Assembly (NCBI GenBank): GCA_025201365.1
Contig: JAIXMF010000093.1
Coordinates: 1-41,869, forward strand
DNA: 41,869 nt
Origin: Syncephalis plumigaleata
Taxonomy: Eukaryota > Zoopagomycota > Zoopagomycetes > Zoopagales > Piptocephalidaceae
Reading direction: 5' to 3'
The notes under the pieces are model-generated. The model had not been told where the DNA came from. It worked only from the letters and a program-made list of their open reading frames with translations, and did no database searches. Within the stretch, counting starts at the first letter, position 1. The number at the start of each line of letters is the position of its first letter. Made by a program: the position numbers and the translations under genes. Shown piece after piece: positions 31,458 to 41,869 of the stretch.

Positions 31458-32871
31458 TTATAAAAGCTGTTTCAATGGTAATCCTAATGCTAAATAAGCA
31501 TCACTCTCTTTCATTGTCATCTCGTTTAATCTACGGTTCGTGTAGTTTATCCATGTTTCATAGGCATTCGCATGTCGTAACTGATGCTGCAATTCGTTGG
31601 ATAGCTCATTCGTCGCATGTGTCATGGTATCCACTTGTAGTTGCATCGCTAATTCACGTTTTAGTTCATTACTCCAATCGAGCATGAATCTGAATTGATT
31701 TTCACGTTCTCTCGCCGTCACCATCTCTAATAACGATGTGGCCACCAGTCGTAAATGACACCAGATGGTTTCATGTCCTGGATATCGTGTGATTAGATCG
31801 TATACTCGTTCCATTTCCTTGTGCCAACAAGTGACAACTGTCCTATTGGCAAGAACACGACGACGATAATGCCATGCTGCCGAGTCTGACAGGTGAGTGG
31901 CCGTCCAGCCATCTGTGAATTCATCTTCATTATCGATCAGTTGCGTGTAGCTGGCAGAATTGGCAAATGCCACGCTAGCCTGCTCCATTAGCCATGCTCG
32001 TTGCGTCCACGCATAGTAATTACGTTGATGCAATGTGAAGGCACGCTCTGTCAACTTTAGTTCTCGCTCCATCACAGCGGGTGTCCACTCGATAAGCGGA
32101 TGCAGTAAAAGTGATCGTCTACATGTCATTTCGTTAATTACTCCACTACTACTCATATGTAGTGCCGTGTCATGTTCACTTACCGATAATGCCAGCCTAC
32201 ACCGCTCTTACGACCATTTGGTGCAGTCAATGCCACACTCGTCCAGTGTAGTTCGTCGAATAGCGAGAGTGACTTTTCTTTAAACAACAGACGACGTCTA
32301 ACTTGCTTTTGTTAACATACACACATATATACATATACATATACATATCTTCGTGATCTGAACCGTATATGACAACATTGTTCATTACCTAACATTGATG
32401 GCAGTATAATTCTCTGGTTGTAGCAACATTAGACAACGACTAGCCATTTCTATTTCATCGTTTACATCTATCTCATTATTATTGATGGTAGATGGCGATG
32501 ATAATTGTGTTGGTACGTTAGGAGTAGCTTGATAGTTCGGCCATAAGACACACGGTTCTACGCGTTGTTCATACTGCCATAGTCGTTGACGAGCATAGCC
32601 GTATAAGCTAGGAATCAGGTTGTTCGGAATACCTAGTTTATTGTCAACACACAAGAACGAGCCACCATTGCCGTCGGTATTTACAGGTAAGGCTGAGGGT
32701 ACTATACCAATCTCATCACTAACACAATAGGAATGACAATAGTTGGTCATATTATACAATAACTTGTACTTCATAGCGAGGTACTTACACTTTAGGATTA
32801 CCCACTTCACCTAAGGCAGTAAGGAATTCAACGTACAATGCTGTACTAGTAGGTGTATTGAATTGTGCCAT
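31458..32871 (-). CDS. Protein prenyltransferase alpha-subunit repeat protein (PTAR1-like), 395 aa, four exons
   Basis: Exons are 32871-32789, 32718-32389, 32297-32184 and 32118-31458, all in phase. The C-terminal half contains prenyltransferase alpha (PPTA) helical repeats with the typical Trp-Arg signatures: NYYAWTQRAWL, DSAWHYRRRVL and ETIWCHLRLV. The N-terminal LVDNKLGIPNNL-like segment and LWPNY also fit PTAR1. In animals PTAR1 pairs with the RabGGTase beta subunit to form geranylgeranyltransferase III, which acts on the SNARE Ykt6; the same role here is inference. The alternative is a farnesyl/geranylgeranyl transferase alpha subunit, which normally has more regularly spaced repeats. 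Confidence 0.78.
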
Positions 32872-33973
32872 TTCAACGTTAACACATTATAAACATAACT
32901 GTAGAAAGAAAATAGTAGAAAATAATAAGGAATACATTGGCCACAACACATGTTCTGTACGTTTGCGTAAACCCACTAAAAAGGAAACATTCCTTTGATG
33001 AGCTACCATATTAGGCAGTTCTCGAATAATAAGCGAAGTCCATTCTCTTTCCCATTCTTTCTTTACTCATCTCCATGAATCTATACGAATACTATTCTCC
33101 ATGATGCTTTTGTCTTTTTTTGTAGTATCCTCTATGTATAATCAAGGGGACCCATTCTACTAATGTACCAATACCATTGAATGGTAATACCATGTAGTAT
33201 AAGGCATTATCGTTTAAACAATGGGCCTTTCTGCATAGCATACATATGCACACTCACTTCCCCTCGTCTTTTCCCTTTCTCCGCTCGCCCTTCTATTGTT
33301 TCATCATGGTGGTGCCATCTTTTTTATTCTCCTCTATGGACAAGTCACTGTGTCTTCCCTATAGCGTTGTGCGTGTGTGTGTCCATCCAGTAACGGACTT
33401 GCCATTTTGGAGGAGACAAGTTGGCTAAGATGGTAATTCGACAGTTTATGGCAGCTCTCCTGTCGAATTGCCATAAATTATGATTGACACATATCGCGCT
33501 TCTATTGTCATTCATTGTAGTACCACGCTCAATTCGCTTAGTCTATCTATCTCTCTCTCTGCCTGTCTTTCTTCATATCTACCTTTCTTTTCTCTTTCTC
33601 TCCTACTGCCGCTGCTGTTGCTGCTACTTCCTTGTCCTCGCTCCTTTTTATTCTCCTTCCTACAGTTGCTGTTACTGTGTTCTTGTCCTTATTACAGTTA
33701 CAGTTATTGTTATTGTTGTTGTTGTTCTACCATTATTATCACGTCTATTGAACATCAGTTACATCTTCTTGTAGAGGGTCACTCCCACTCTCCTCATACA
33801 TCTCTCACTCTTATATCCTTATTCCTATCGGATCCATATTGATCTATGCGTGCCTGCATAGATTGGATGATCTTCCTTATTTCTACTTTTTAGCATCGTA
33901 ATCATCACTAATTCGCGCTATCATTCCTTCCTAATAATCGGTCATTCTTCTTTATCTCAATAATAATTTGCAG
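32872..33973. other. Intergenic, pyrimidine-rich, with interleaved inverted repeats
   Basis: The region left of 33200 is the promoter of the PTAR1-like gene. From about 33240 to 33780 the plus strand is strongly pyrimidine-rich, and the overlapping Ser/Leu/Cys-rich open frames are composition artefacts. The interleaved inverted repeat at 33435-33477 is listed separately. The 5' exon of the gene ending at 34414 should lie here, but I could not place it. Confidence 0.45.
33435..33477. repeat. Two perfectly interleaved inverted repeats (a-b-a'-b')
   Basis: AATTCGACAG (33435-33444) is the exact reverse complement of 33460-33469. TTTATGGCA (33445-33453) is the exact reverse complement of 33469-33477. 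The arms alternate a, b, six bases, a', b', with one shared base. Two mutually exclusive hairpins are possible. A simultaneous pseudoknot would be strained, because the connecting loops are essentially absent. Confidence 0.85.
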
Positions 33974-34414
33974 TGTACGGTCAATAAAGCAACTAGCTAT
34001 AGCACGTTATACCAATCATCACGACATCTACTTACTGGATAAGCAGGTAAGTGTTTGTTTATTATGCATATTTTATGTATATATGTAAATATGCGTATGT
34101 AGCATTGGATGCTAAATAAGCAATAATAATATACAATGATGCTTTTATCATTAGTCTTGTTTGGGACAATGAATACAGGCATACTCTCCTCATCTTATCA
34201 CTATCATATGTACATATACATATACATGCCTGTACTGAATGGTATATCCATTGCTTTATTCATCCATAATGGGCCCATCTTTTACTTGTTATGTTACGTA
34301 TACGTATACCTATATGTATGCTCATCATACCACAAATAGTGATGATGATGATAGCAACGTGTGTTTTGGCAGGTTGTTTCCAACTTGGTTTCCAAATTGA
34401 TTGATCCATTTTAA
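33974..34414 (+). CDS. 3' exons of an unrecognised small gene (5' end not found)
   Basis: Exon 33974-34046 follows an acceptor (AATTTGCAG) and ends at GTAAGTG. It reads one base plus VRSIKQLAIARYTNHHDI and then YLLDKQ. Exon 34373-34414 follows TTTTGGCAG and reads VVSNLVSKLIDPF-stop in the same phase. The intervening intron (326 nt) is long for this window. The peptide looks like a genuine amphipathic C-terminus, but I cannot name the family. The start and first exon must lie upstream, in or beyond the pyrimidine-rich tract. Confidence 0.45.
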
Positions 34415-35012
34415 TACTGCCACTCTTTCTTTCTTCCTCTTCCTCTTGCTCTGCCAACTTCTCTTTCGCCTTCTTTCTCTTTCTCTTTTATCCATATCAT
34501 TCCTTTTTTTGTTTGCTCGCAGGGCGGCGGACTTTTCATATCATAGTACGGATACTATTGTATCTTTACTAGCTGGCTAATACCGCCACTACTATTACAG
34601 CCATTGCTTCTCTTTATTTTTGCGAAATATCTCCTCCATTGTAGTGCATATAGTGTATGCATACAACTCTATACAATAGTAAACCATCTTGTCTACTATT
34701 ACTACCATTATTATTATTATTATTGCTACGCTTACTTTGTCTACTCTACAGTCATCTCTAGTATTGATTGTATAGTCGATTCTAGTAGTTATACAAATAC
34801 ATACACACACACGCATATTTACTTACTTACTTATCAACTATATTGCGTCTGCTATACTTAGGCCTGGTGTTTAGTATTGAACATAATTGTTGCATAGCAG
34901 CCAGCATATAGACCGTTTCTTGCTCACCTCACCACTAATTGGAATTCCGCTCTTCTCCTCGTCGTTAGTTAGTTAGTTGGTCGGTCATATTCCGCAACAT
35001 TCGTATATCACA
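34415..35012. other. Intergenic: upstream region of the Opy2-like gene
   Basis: It has a pyrimidine-rich tract on the plus strand (34430-34520), an ATT run near 34707-34723, a CA run near 34798-34812 and a TTAGTTAGTTGG run just before the gene. I see no coding feature. Confidence 0.5.
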
Positions 35013-36975
35013 ATGCGTATCACGCTTCGTCATTTGTCACTGGTACTCGCCTTCATCGCTAGTGTGTGCTTTGTTCTTGCTACACCGCAACAGCAAGCAT
35101 CAACGCCAACATCATCATCCGCATCGCCCGCTAACCCCACGTCAACTTGTCTTAAATGTCCACCACCTACTTGTGACCCAGTATGCAAAGGCACCGATAT
35201 ATGTGTCTATACCGTGCAAACCTGTCATAAATGTCCAGTTCCCTCGTGTCAGTCTGGCGACCAATTACTTCGGAATGCGCAGGGTGCATCGGCACCCGAT
35301 TCCTCATCGTCATCGTCGTCATCCTCTAAAATCGTACCCATTGCTATCGGTGGTGTATGCGGTGGATTAGGTGTGGCAGCGGCCATTGCCGGTCTCATTT
35401 GGTATCGTCAACGACGTCGTTCGCAGGAGAATCAGCCACGTTATGGCGCGCAACTTAATGCCACCGGTGTCTATGCGGGCAGTCGTCATAACATGAGTGG
35501 GTTCAAAAGCCCGTATGCAGCATCGCGACAAACCGGTTTCAGCGAGGAGAATGAATCCATCATGGTAAGTAGACTACTTGATTCATTCATATATAGAGTA
35601 ACTAATTCATTATATTTATTTACACTATAAGGATGAAAACGATCGATTCTCTATTAGTCGCCCGCCTACAGCATGGGGTGGATTCCAAGCGGCAGTCGGT
35701 GCCACAGAAGCATTGGCTGACATCACTTCAGTGACCATTGACAGTAAGGAAGCACCATTGTCCATGCACATGGCACAGACACACAGCACGCAAGGATCAG
35801 ATCCGTATATGGCTGCATCACTCGGCTCGCATAATGCCTATGATCATACCAATCAGAGTATGACGGAATCCGACACCTCATCTGTTAGCAAGCAGCAGCT
35901 GAATACACCACCAATGACATTAGGTGCAATGGTGGCAGCAGCTACAGCCGCCGTCTCTAAAGACATGAACGTTACCAGCTCATCCTACACCGGTAGAATG
36001 ATGAATGTACTTGACACGCATCAAATAGAGCGTACGAGTATGGCCGAATCAGCACATACTGATTTCTCCGATCAAATCGAAGTGACTAGAGCACGTAAAA
36101 CTACCGTAAAATCCGGTCAATCCGTAACTTACGTTGATAACGTGGAGAACTACATTACACCTGGTGGACAGATATCACGATCTGCCACCATTAGTGATCG
36201 CTCCTCTCGTCGTCAACCTCGTGGTGGTAATACTACCGCCGATGATGATCAGCATTCCTCTTCATTTGATGCGACCACCATACCTACCGGTCTTCACGAC
36301 AGTCTATTCCCCGTATCGAATACCACACAAATCATACGTGATATTAAAGAGGCCGACTATAATTATAATCATCTTCAAGTGGATAACAACAACAACAATC
36401 ACGATGATGATGACGATGCAGGCTGGCCACGTACTAGTTTCGCTCGTAATATATTCAGCTCACTACCAGAATCAGCCACCCTTGCACCATTAACTGCTAC
36501 GACGATGAATACCAACACTAACACAGCTCCTACTACTAATTATACATCATTAGTACCTGCTAACACTGCTGTCACTCCATCCGACATGAATAATGCTTAT
36601 CATTCTACTAGAGATTATACAATGCGACCAGAATCAGAAATAGATCCTAGTAATGCACTCTATAATCTAGCACGCGCTGTAGCAGAGGAGGACAACAACA
36701 TGCCATTACCTGTACCAAAGATCAACTACACCGCTCAACCATCAGCCGTAGTAGATGTCACCATTCAATTACCAGATTCTATTAGGGCAGCCATGGAAGC
36801 AGATGAAATGAATGCAGATATTATCACTACTAATACTGGAAGAGAGACACGACAAGAGTTAACCGATCCAAGTGATACTAATTCCGGTTATTGGCAATGG
36901 CGTCAACAAATGATCGATTCAGCTCGTGATAATAACCACAACAACAACAACAACAACAATTATACTACGCGATAA
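35013..36975 (+). CDS. Opy2-like membrane anchor of the HOG pathway, 631 aa, two exons
   Basis: Exons 35013-35564 and 35632-36975 join in phase. The ATG at 35013 gives a good signal peptide (LSLVLAFIASVCFVLA); an upstream in-frame ATG would add 12 polar residues. The ectodomain has the Opy2 cysteine pattern at about residues 45-76: TCLKCPPPTC, then CDPVC, then DICVYTVQTCHKCPVPSC. A Ser run precedes a glycine-rich transmembrane helix (IVPIAIGGVCGGLGVAAAIA). The basic stop-transfer RQRRRSQ follows, then a long disordered cytoplasmic tail rich in Ser, Thr and Asn. In yeast Opy2 recruits the Ste50-Ste11 module to the plasma membrane for osmostress signalling. The tail is longer than in yeast Opy2 (about 360 aa in total). 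The gene is convergent with THO2, 81 bp apart. Confidence 0.82.
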
Positions 36976-37056
36976 TTAAATAATCAATTTATTAAAATGT
37001 GTAATGTATTACAAACAAAACATCATCCATTCATCTTATACTATTAGTATTAGTAT

Positions 37057-40000
37057 TTATCGTCTACCCCCAACACGTCGTTTACCACCACTATTTGGAG
37101 GCATATTTGTATTATTGTTATTAGATCTTGTCATTTGTGTTCCATTATTACGTCCATAATATCCACCTCCACTATTGTTGTTATTGTTGTTATTATTACG
37201 ATTATTGGATGTATAATGATGACGATGATGTGGTGGATTACGTGAATGTGGTGCATTATCATTATTGGGTGTATTCGATCCATCTTGTCCTTGTCCACTA
37301 GCATTCGATGAATCAAGTCCAAATCGACGTGCTCGTCTATCACGTACATTCTGATCAGATCCAGAAGATGTACCCACTTGACGAGTATTATGATGAGTAG
37401 AACTAGTAGTAGTAGTAGTAACTACATCTGTTGTAGTATTAGATCTACCAGGACGATGTCGTGTTGATTCATTACTAGTATTACTTGTAGCAATGGGTGT
37501 AGCATTCGATGATGTAGCAATATTAGTCTGTTTCTCATTCATACGACGTGGTGCTTTAGAGGCATTCATATCAGGTCCTCCTCCTCCTCCTCCAGATGAT
37601 TTAGAGTGAGGTCCTGATAATTCTTGATCTGCTGGTCTCTTCTTACTCGTACGCCAATCTTTATTCGATTCATCTAATGAGATAATGACATCAATATACA
37701 TATAAGTATTATTAGTTATCTACTTACTATAATGATCTGCTGTATGACCAGTATTCGTAGTTGATGTATTATGTGTACGTGATCGTTTAACACGATCTGA
37801 TTCATTAGTATCACTAGTACGATGATCCTATTAATGTATACATTAATAATAGAATCATTAATATACAGTTAACGTCAAACATTACCTTTTTATCTCCTCG
37901 TCGTGTATCACGTTCATAATCATTACGTCTACCTCTATATTCTCGATCACGTACTGCTCCTCCTCCACTACTGCCACCACTACCTGCACTCCTTTCTCTA
38001 TCTCGACCCATTCCTGTAGTTGTTGTAGCTGTTGTTGTTGTAGCTGTACTCGATAATGGCATTGTAGATGGTGATGTGTTGGCTGATGTTGTGGCCATAA
38101 TTGAAGTAACAGCCGTATTGGATCGTCTAGTCTGATCTAACGATGATGATGATGATGATGATGATGGTATTCCTTCATTGGATCTATGATGTCGATGTGA
38201 AGATCCACCGGAATGATAACCTGCCTCATTATCATTTGTATTAATATTACCACTATTAGTAATGACAGTATTATCTCTTCGACGATCTGATCTACTTCGT
38301 GATTGACTGGAAGTGGGAGTGGGAGTGGTAGCAGTTGTAGTGGCAGTATTAGTAGTTGCTAGTGATTGACCTTCACTATTACGATGATCTGATTGTATAT
38401 CATGTTTACTGTAGTTAGATGTAGATATCGACTCATTGGTAATATTGCTCTCACCAGTAGTTGAAGTAGTAGAGTATTGCTGATGTCGACGACTAGAGCG
38501 TGTTTCTCGTTGTTTAGATCGATCATTCATTGTATGTTCCTCTACATGACTATGACTATTCTGTGAGTGTTGAGATCTACGTTCATCGCTCGTTGCTGTT
38601 GTAGCAGCAGCTGTTGTTGTTGCAGCTGATGTCGATGTTGTCATTGTATGACTACTATCAGTAGTATGACGTGATTCTCTAGTAGATCTACGATCTCTAT
38701 CAGTATCTGAACGATAACGTCTCTCTTCATAGATTGATGTATCTTTACGAGATTTAGATTCATTAACATTGCTTGTTGCTGATGTCGCTGTTGTTGTCAA
38801 TGATGATGTTGTATTCATCATATTACTTGATATTGCTGCAGATGATGATGATAATGATCCTTGTGTATCATCACGTCGATGATCAATTGTTCTATAAGTA
38901 ATAATCAATTAGATCAATATCTATAATATATATATATATAATAGTTACCGTTCATGTAATGATCTAGTAGTAGATCTACCTCCTTCTATTGTACCACTAC
39001 GTGTTGCTGTCATTGTTGTTGTAGCTGTTGTTGTAGTTGCCATACCATCTTTATGAGAACGTGTTGATACTGTTGATGGAGCAACAGTAGATGTGGATAA
39101 TTCTGTAGATTTGCTTACAGTCTCACTAATAACAACAAGTATAAGCATTAACTACAATAGTGTATATATAAAGTAATAACTTACCCAGATTCTCTATTAC
39201 TAGTATCTGAACGTTCTAATAACAGTCAAATCATTAATATCTAGTATAGTAATGATATAAGTAACTTACTTTCATATTTATCTACAAGATGACTTGATCG
39301 ACTACCCTGTCCAGTCTTTGTCATATGTGATGCAGTTGATGTAGATGACATATTAGATTGTGATGGTGTACCTGTTGTTGTTGTTGTTGTACTAGTCGTG
39401 TTAGTATTAGGTGGAGGTGCCACAATACGTTTACGATTCTTGAATGAATCAATGGTGATCCATGTTGTACTTTTATATTTTAACTTGGCATAATATCTAT
39501 ATTATAATTACATACATATCCATGAATAATTGCTATCACTACTACATCATCATACTACTTACCCAATAGCTAAGATACGTAAATCATTTCGTTCATCTTC
39601 TTGCAGTGTCTTCACATATTCAGATTGCATAATACGACCAGGTCGAGCAATGAGTGGGAAGTATTCGAGTATCTCTGTAAGGATAGAAATGGCATTTCTT
39701 ATTTGCATATACTCTCCTGAAGCAAGACAATCAGCAAATGTCTAATCATATTGTTAACATCATTACTATTACTATTACTATTGCTGCTAGTTACTCACCT
39801 CATGCAAGTATCGATGCCAAGTAATCATGGCAGATGTCATGTCATCTAATGACATTTGTTGACTCTCCAGTACCGGTACTTGTTGTAGTAAATTGACACA
39901 CGGCTGTTTAGCAAATCCCGGCCATCCCATACCGATACCCTCCTTCATTGTATGAGTAGTTACAGTTAGTATACATGTGTTATGATACACACAACCATCT

Positions 40001-41841
40001 ATCACACTACCTTAGCGAACTCTCCCTCCTTCATATGCCATCGAGTAAGTTTGGCTAGTGTATGCTTCAGGTATTGTCCAAGTCGTTTCGCTTCCTTTTC
40101 CGTACACGAGAATATCCAATTAGACATGGATCGTCGTAGTACAGAGGTGTATAGGCCAAATGTCCACAATCCAGGTACGGCCAATCGATGCATCGTCTCC
40201 ACGAATTTGAAACAGTAGAGTGCGTCGACATCTGAGAATAGTAAACGTGGTCGAATACAATACTGGAATATATACGCGGCTGTAATACGTGGATCTTTGA
40301 CTATTGATCAAGTGAGGTCATTGTATACATTAGTTCATTTACTTGATGCATTGTCTTGATTGATTCATCACTTACTATGACTAAACCATTGGCCCTTCTC
40401 TTGTTCCAATACATTCATAATAGAGGCGACATGCTTCTTATGTGCCTCCAATTCCCCTCGTAATCCCTTCTCCCATCCGTTAATTCTACTACACATGGTA
40501 TGTCGAATACTATGATTTTGATAGATCTACACGTATATCATTAGTCATACTAGTATTAATGGCGGTAATCATTCACATTAACCTACCAGATTACGATGAC
40601 CACGTTCAATATCCTGTCGTTCATCACGTAGTGTTCGCTCTTGAGCCGTGTACTGTGCTTCCGGTACATAAATGTCATACATGCTCAATTGCCAAAATGT
40701 CATATAAAATGCAGGACTACAATAACAAGTTGAATTAGTAGTTGATGACCATGTCTCTGCCATTCATTTACCTGATATGATCCCATACATCAGATGGTAA
40801 TAGTGAGCGTATTGCTACTTCCACTTCCGGTGTCTATAATAATATCTATTAGCATTACTGTTGCTGCTATTATTAATCTATTCACTTACTAATAGTATAC
40901 TATCATGTGATGTTGTGGTAGTTGTCGTCGAATCCACTTGCATTGAATCTGTATCCGCGTTTACTTCATTTACTACTGCGCTAGCTTCTTCACCGGTCTT
41001 CTTCTCATCTACAGCTGATTCCTGCGTAATACGTTTCGTCAATTGTCGTTGATATTTAGGACGTAACCAGTGGAATGCAACCTCCGGCTCTAGACCATAT
41101 TCGCCACATAACACATGTAGATCAGGTAAGGTGGCATCATACTCGGTAGGCGATGTGAATTCACGAAGAATTCCGCATATTGTAACTGCTGTCCCGATAA
41201 CTAATTAAACAAACAAACAAACAAACAGTCATCGCATGGTTATTAGTATGATGATGCTTGCTCAATTGATTATGTTTCACATGCTTACCTGATCATATCG
41301 ACTACCTAATACTTTGAGATTATCTAGGAAATCCTGTCCGATGTATATATTATATCACGTCGTAGTGACCCATCAGAACAGCTAGTACAATACCCAGTCC
41401 CGAGTGTAGTAGACTACGCATTAGTCGTACACCAGGACGACGTAATGGTCGTGGGCTTTCTCGACGATCAGTGCCTCGCGTCGTAGAATATCACCACCAC
41501 CCGCCGCGTATAGTTGATGTCGGTAAATATCGCGCCAGCCTCCATCGAGGCCACTTCTTTAATCATTTGCTCGAGAATAAACAAATCAATTGTGCTGCCT
41601 TTCCGTATTTGATTGACAATGTATTGCGCAATGGCCTCACTCGATATCGACGAGTAACGACGTATAGCTTGTCCACAAAATGATGCCAAATCTAATAATA
41701 ATCAATAATCGTGAATATCATAAATAAATAAAACATCACTAGTAGTTAATATAGTTCACTTACTGCGAAACCACGAGGAGATATGCTGTCCATCCTGTTG
41801 TAATCGATCCTCGCCATTAGCAAACAATTCAAGAATGGTAT
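37057..41841 (-). CDS. THO2: THO complex subunit 2 (THO2/THOC2), C-terminal part, partial at the right edge
   Basis: Core scaffold of the nuclear THO complex, coupling transcription to mRNA export. In-window exons, 5' to 3', are approximately 41841-41764, 41691-41289, 41200-40890, 40833-40772, 40716-40587, 40526-40376, 40300-40011, 39942-39799, 39742-39563, 39496-39270, 39215-39185, 39125-38949, 38891-37886, 37827-37728 and 37673-37057. Family motifs are LASFCGQAIRRY, NLKVLGSRYDQ, SPAFYMTFWQLSMYDIYVP, GWEKGLRGELEAHKKHVA, PRLLFSDVDALYCFKF, and LTEILEYFPLI. The last 600 or so residues are a low-complexity Ser/Thr/Asn/Arg tail ending in RRVGGRR. Within 41200-41520 the frame shifts several times although homology continues, so this part is either misassembled or damaged. 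The gene continues beyond the window. Confidence 0.9.
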
Positions 41842-41869
41842 CTATTAAACAGTTAAGCAAATAACCAAT

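Noticed and set aside
33480-33842. Long Ser/Leu/Cys-rich open frames in two plus-strand phases
   Set aside because: They arise from the pyrimidine-rich tract; the composition is unlike that of any protein and there is no splice or family support.
37131-37349. Ile/His-rich open frame within the THO2 tail
   Set aside because: It is a shadow of the low-complexity Asn/His-rich THO2 C-terminus in another frame.

Overview
The window is nuclear DNA of a fungus. The genes are intron-rich, with short introns (about 50-90 nt), GTAAGT-like donors and TACTAA-like branch points. The content includes an Opy2-type HOG-pathway membrane anchor, a proteinase K-like secreted subtilase, an alkaline ceramidase, MAK16, a gamma-tubulin complex subunit and THO2. 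Base composition is AT-rich with many microsatellites. Promoters and 5' leaders are often long pyrimidine-rich tracts. The lineage is probably early-diverging, but nothing here fixes it. All exon models were built by eye from splice motifs and reading-frame continuity, without transcripts.

Layout, left to right. A 381-aa protein of unknown function (2894-4253, +) lies behind a long pyrimidine-rich leader. A small two-exon membrane or secreted protein follows (5647-6059, +). A complete 19-exon gamma-tubulin complex protein of the GCP2/Spc97 family (6382-10201, -) comes next. The extraordinary locus is 10948-14347 (-). Exon 1 encodes a signal peptide ending at Arg-Arg. The rest of the peptide is spread over 39 consecutive microexons, 36 of them exactly 3 nt (one codon), two of 6 nt and one of 5 nt. 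They are separated by homologous introns of about 80 nt. Further right are an orphan 7TM protein (16429-17423, +), MAK16 (18728-20300, +), alkaline ceramidase (22669-23800, +), a proteinase K-like subtilase (24198-25625, -), a second 7TM protein with an N-terminal ectodomain (26953-28866, -), a possible small gene (29378-29705, +), an unrecognised 393-aa protein (29925-31354, +), a PTAR1-like prenyltransferase alpha protein (31458-32871, -), the 3' exons of an unrecognised gene (33974-34414, +), an Opy2-like protein (35013-36975, +), and the C-terminal part of THO2 (37057 to the right edge, -).

The housekeeping genes serve unrelated processes: microtubule nucleation, 60S ribosome assembly, sphingolipid turnover, protein prenylation and mRNA export. 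Opy2 and the two 7TM proteins are sensing or signalling components. There is no operon-like organisation.

The main discovery is the one-codon-per-exon gene. Read as a plain repeat, 11.0-14.2 kb looks like a degenerate 83-bp minisatellite. On the minus strand nearly every unit holds a donor, a branch point and an acceptor with three highly variable bases between acceptor and donor. Joining those bases gives one open frame. The only microexon whose length is not a multiple of three has 5 nt, exactly what is needed to correct the phase left by exon 1.
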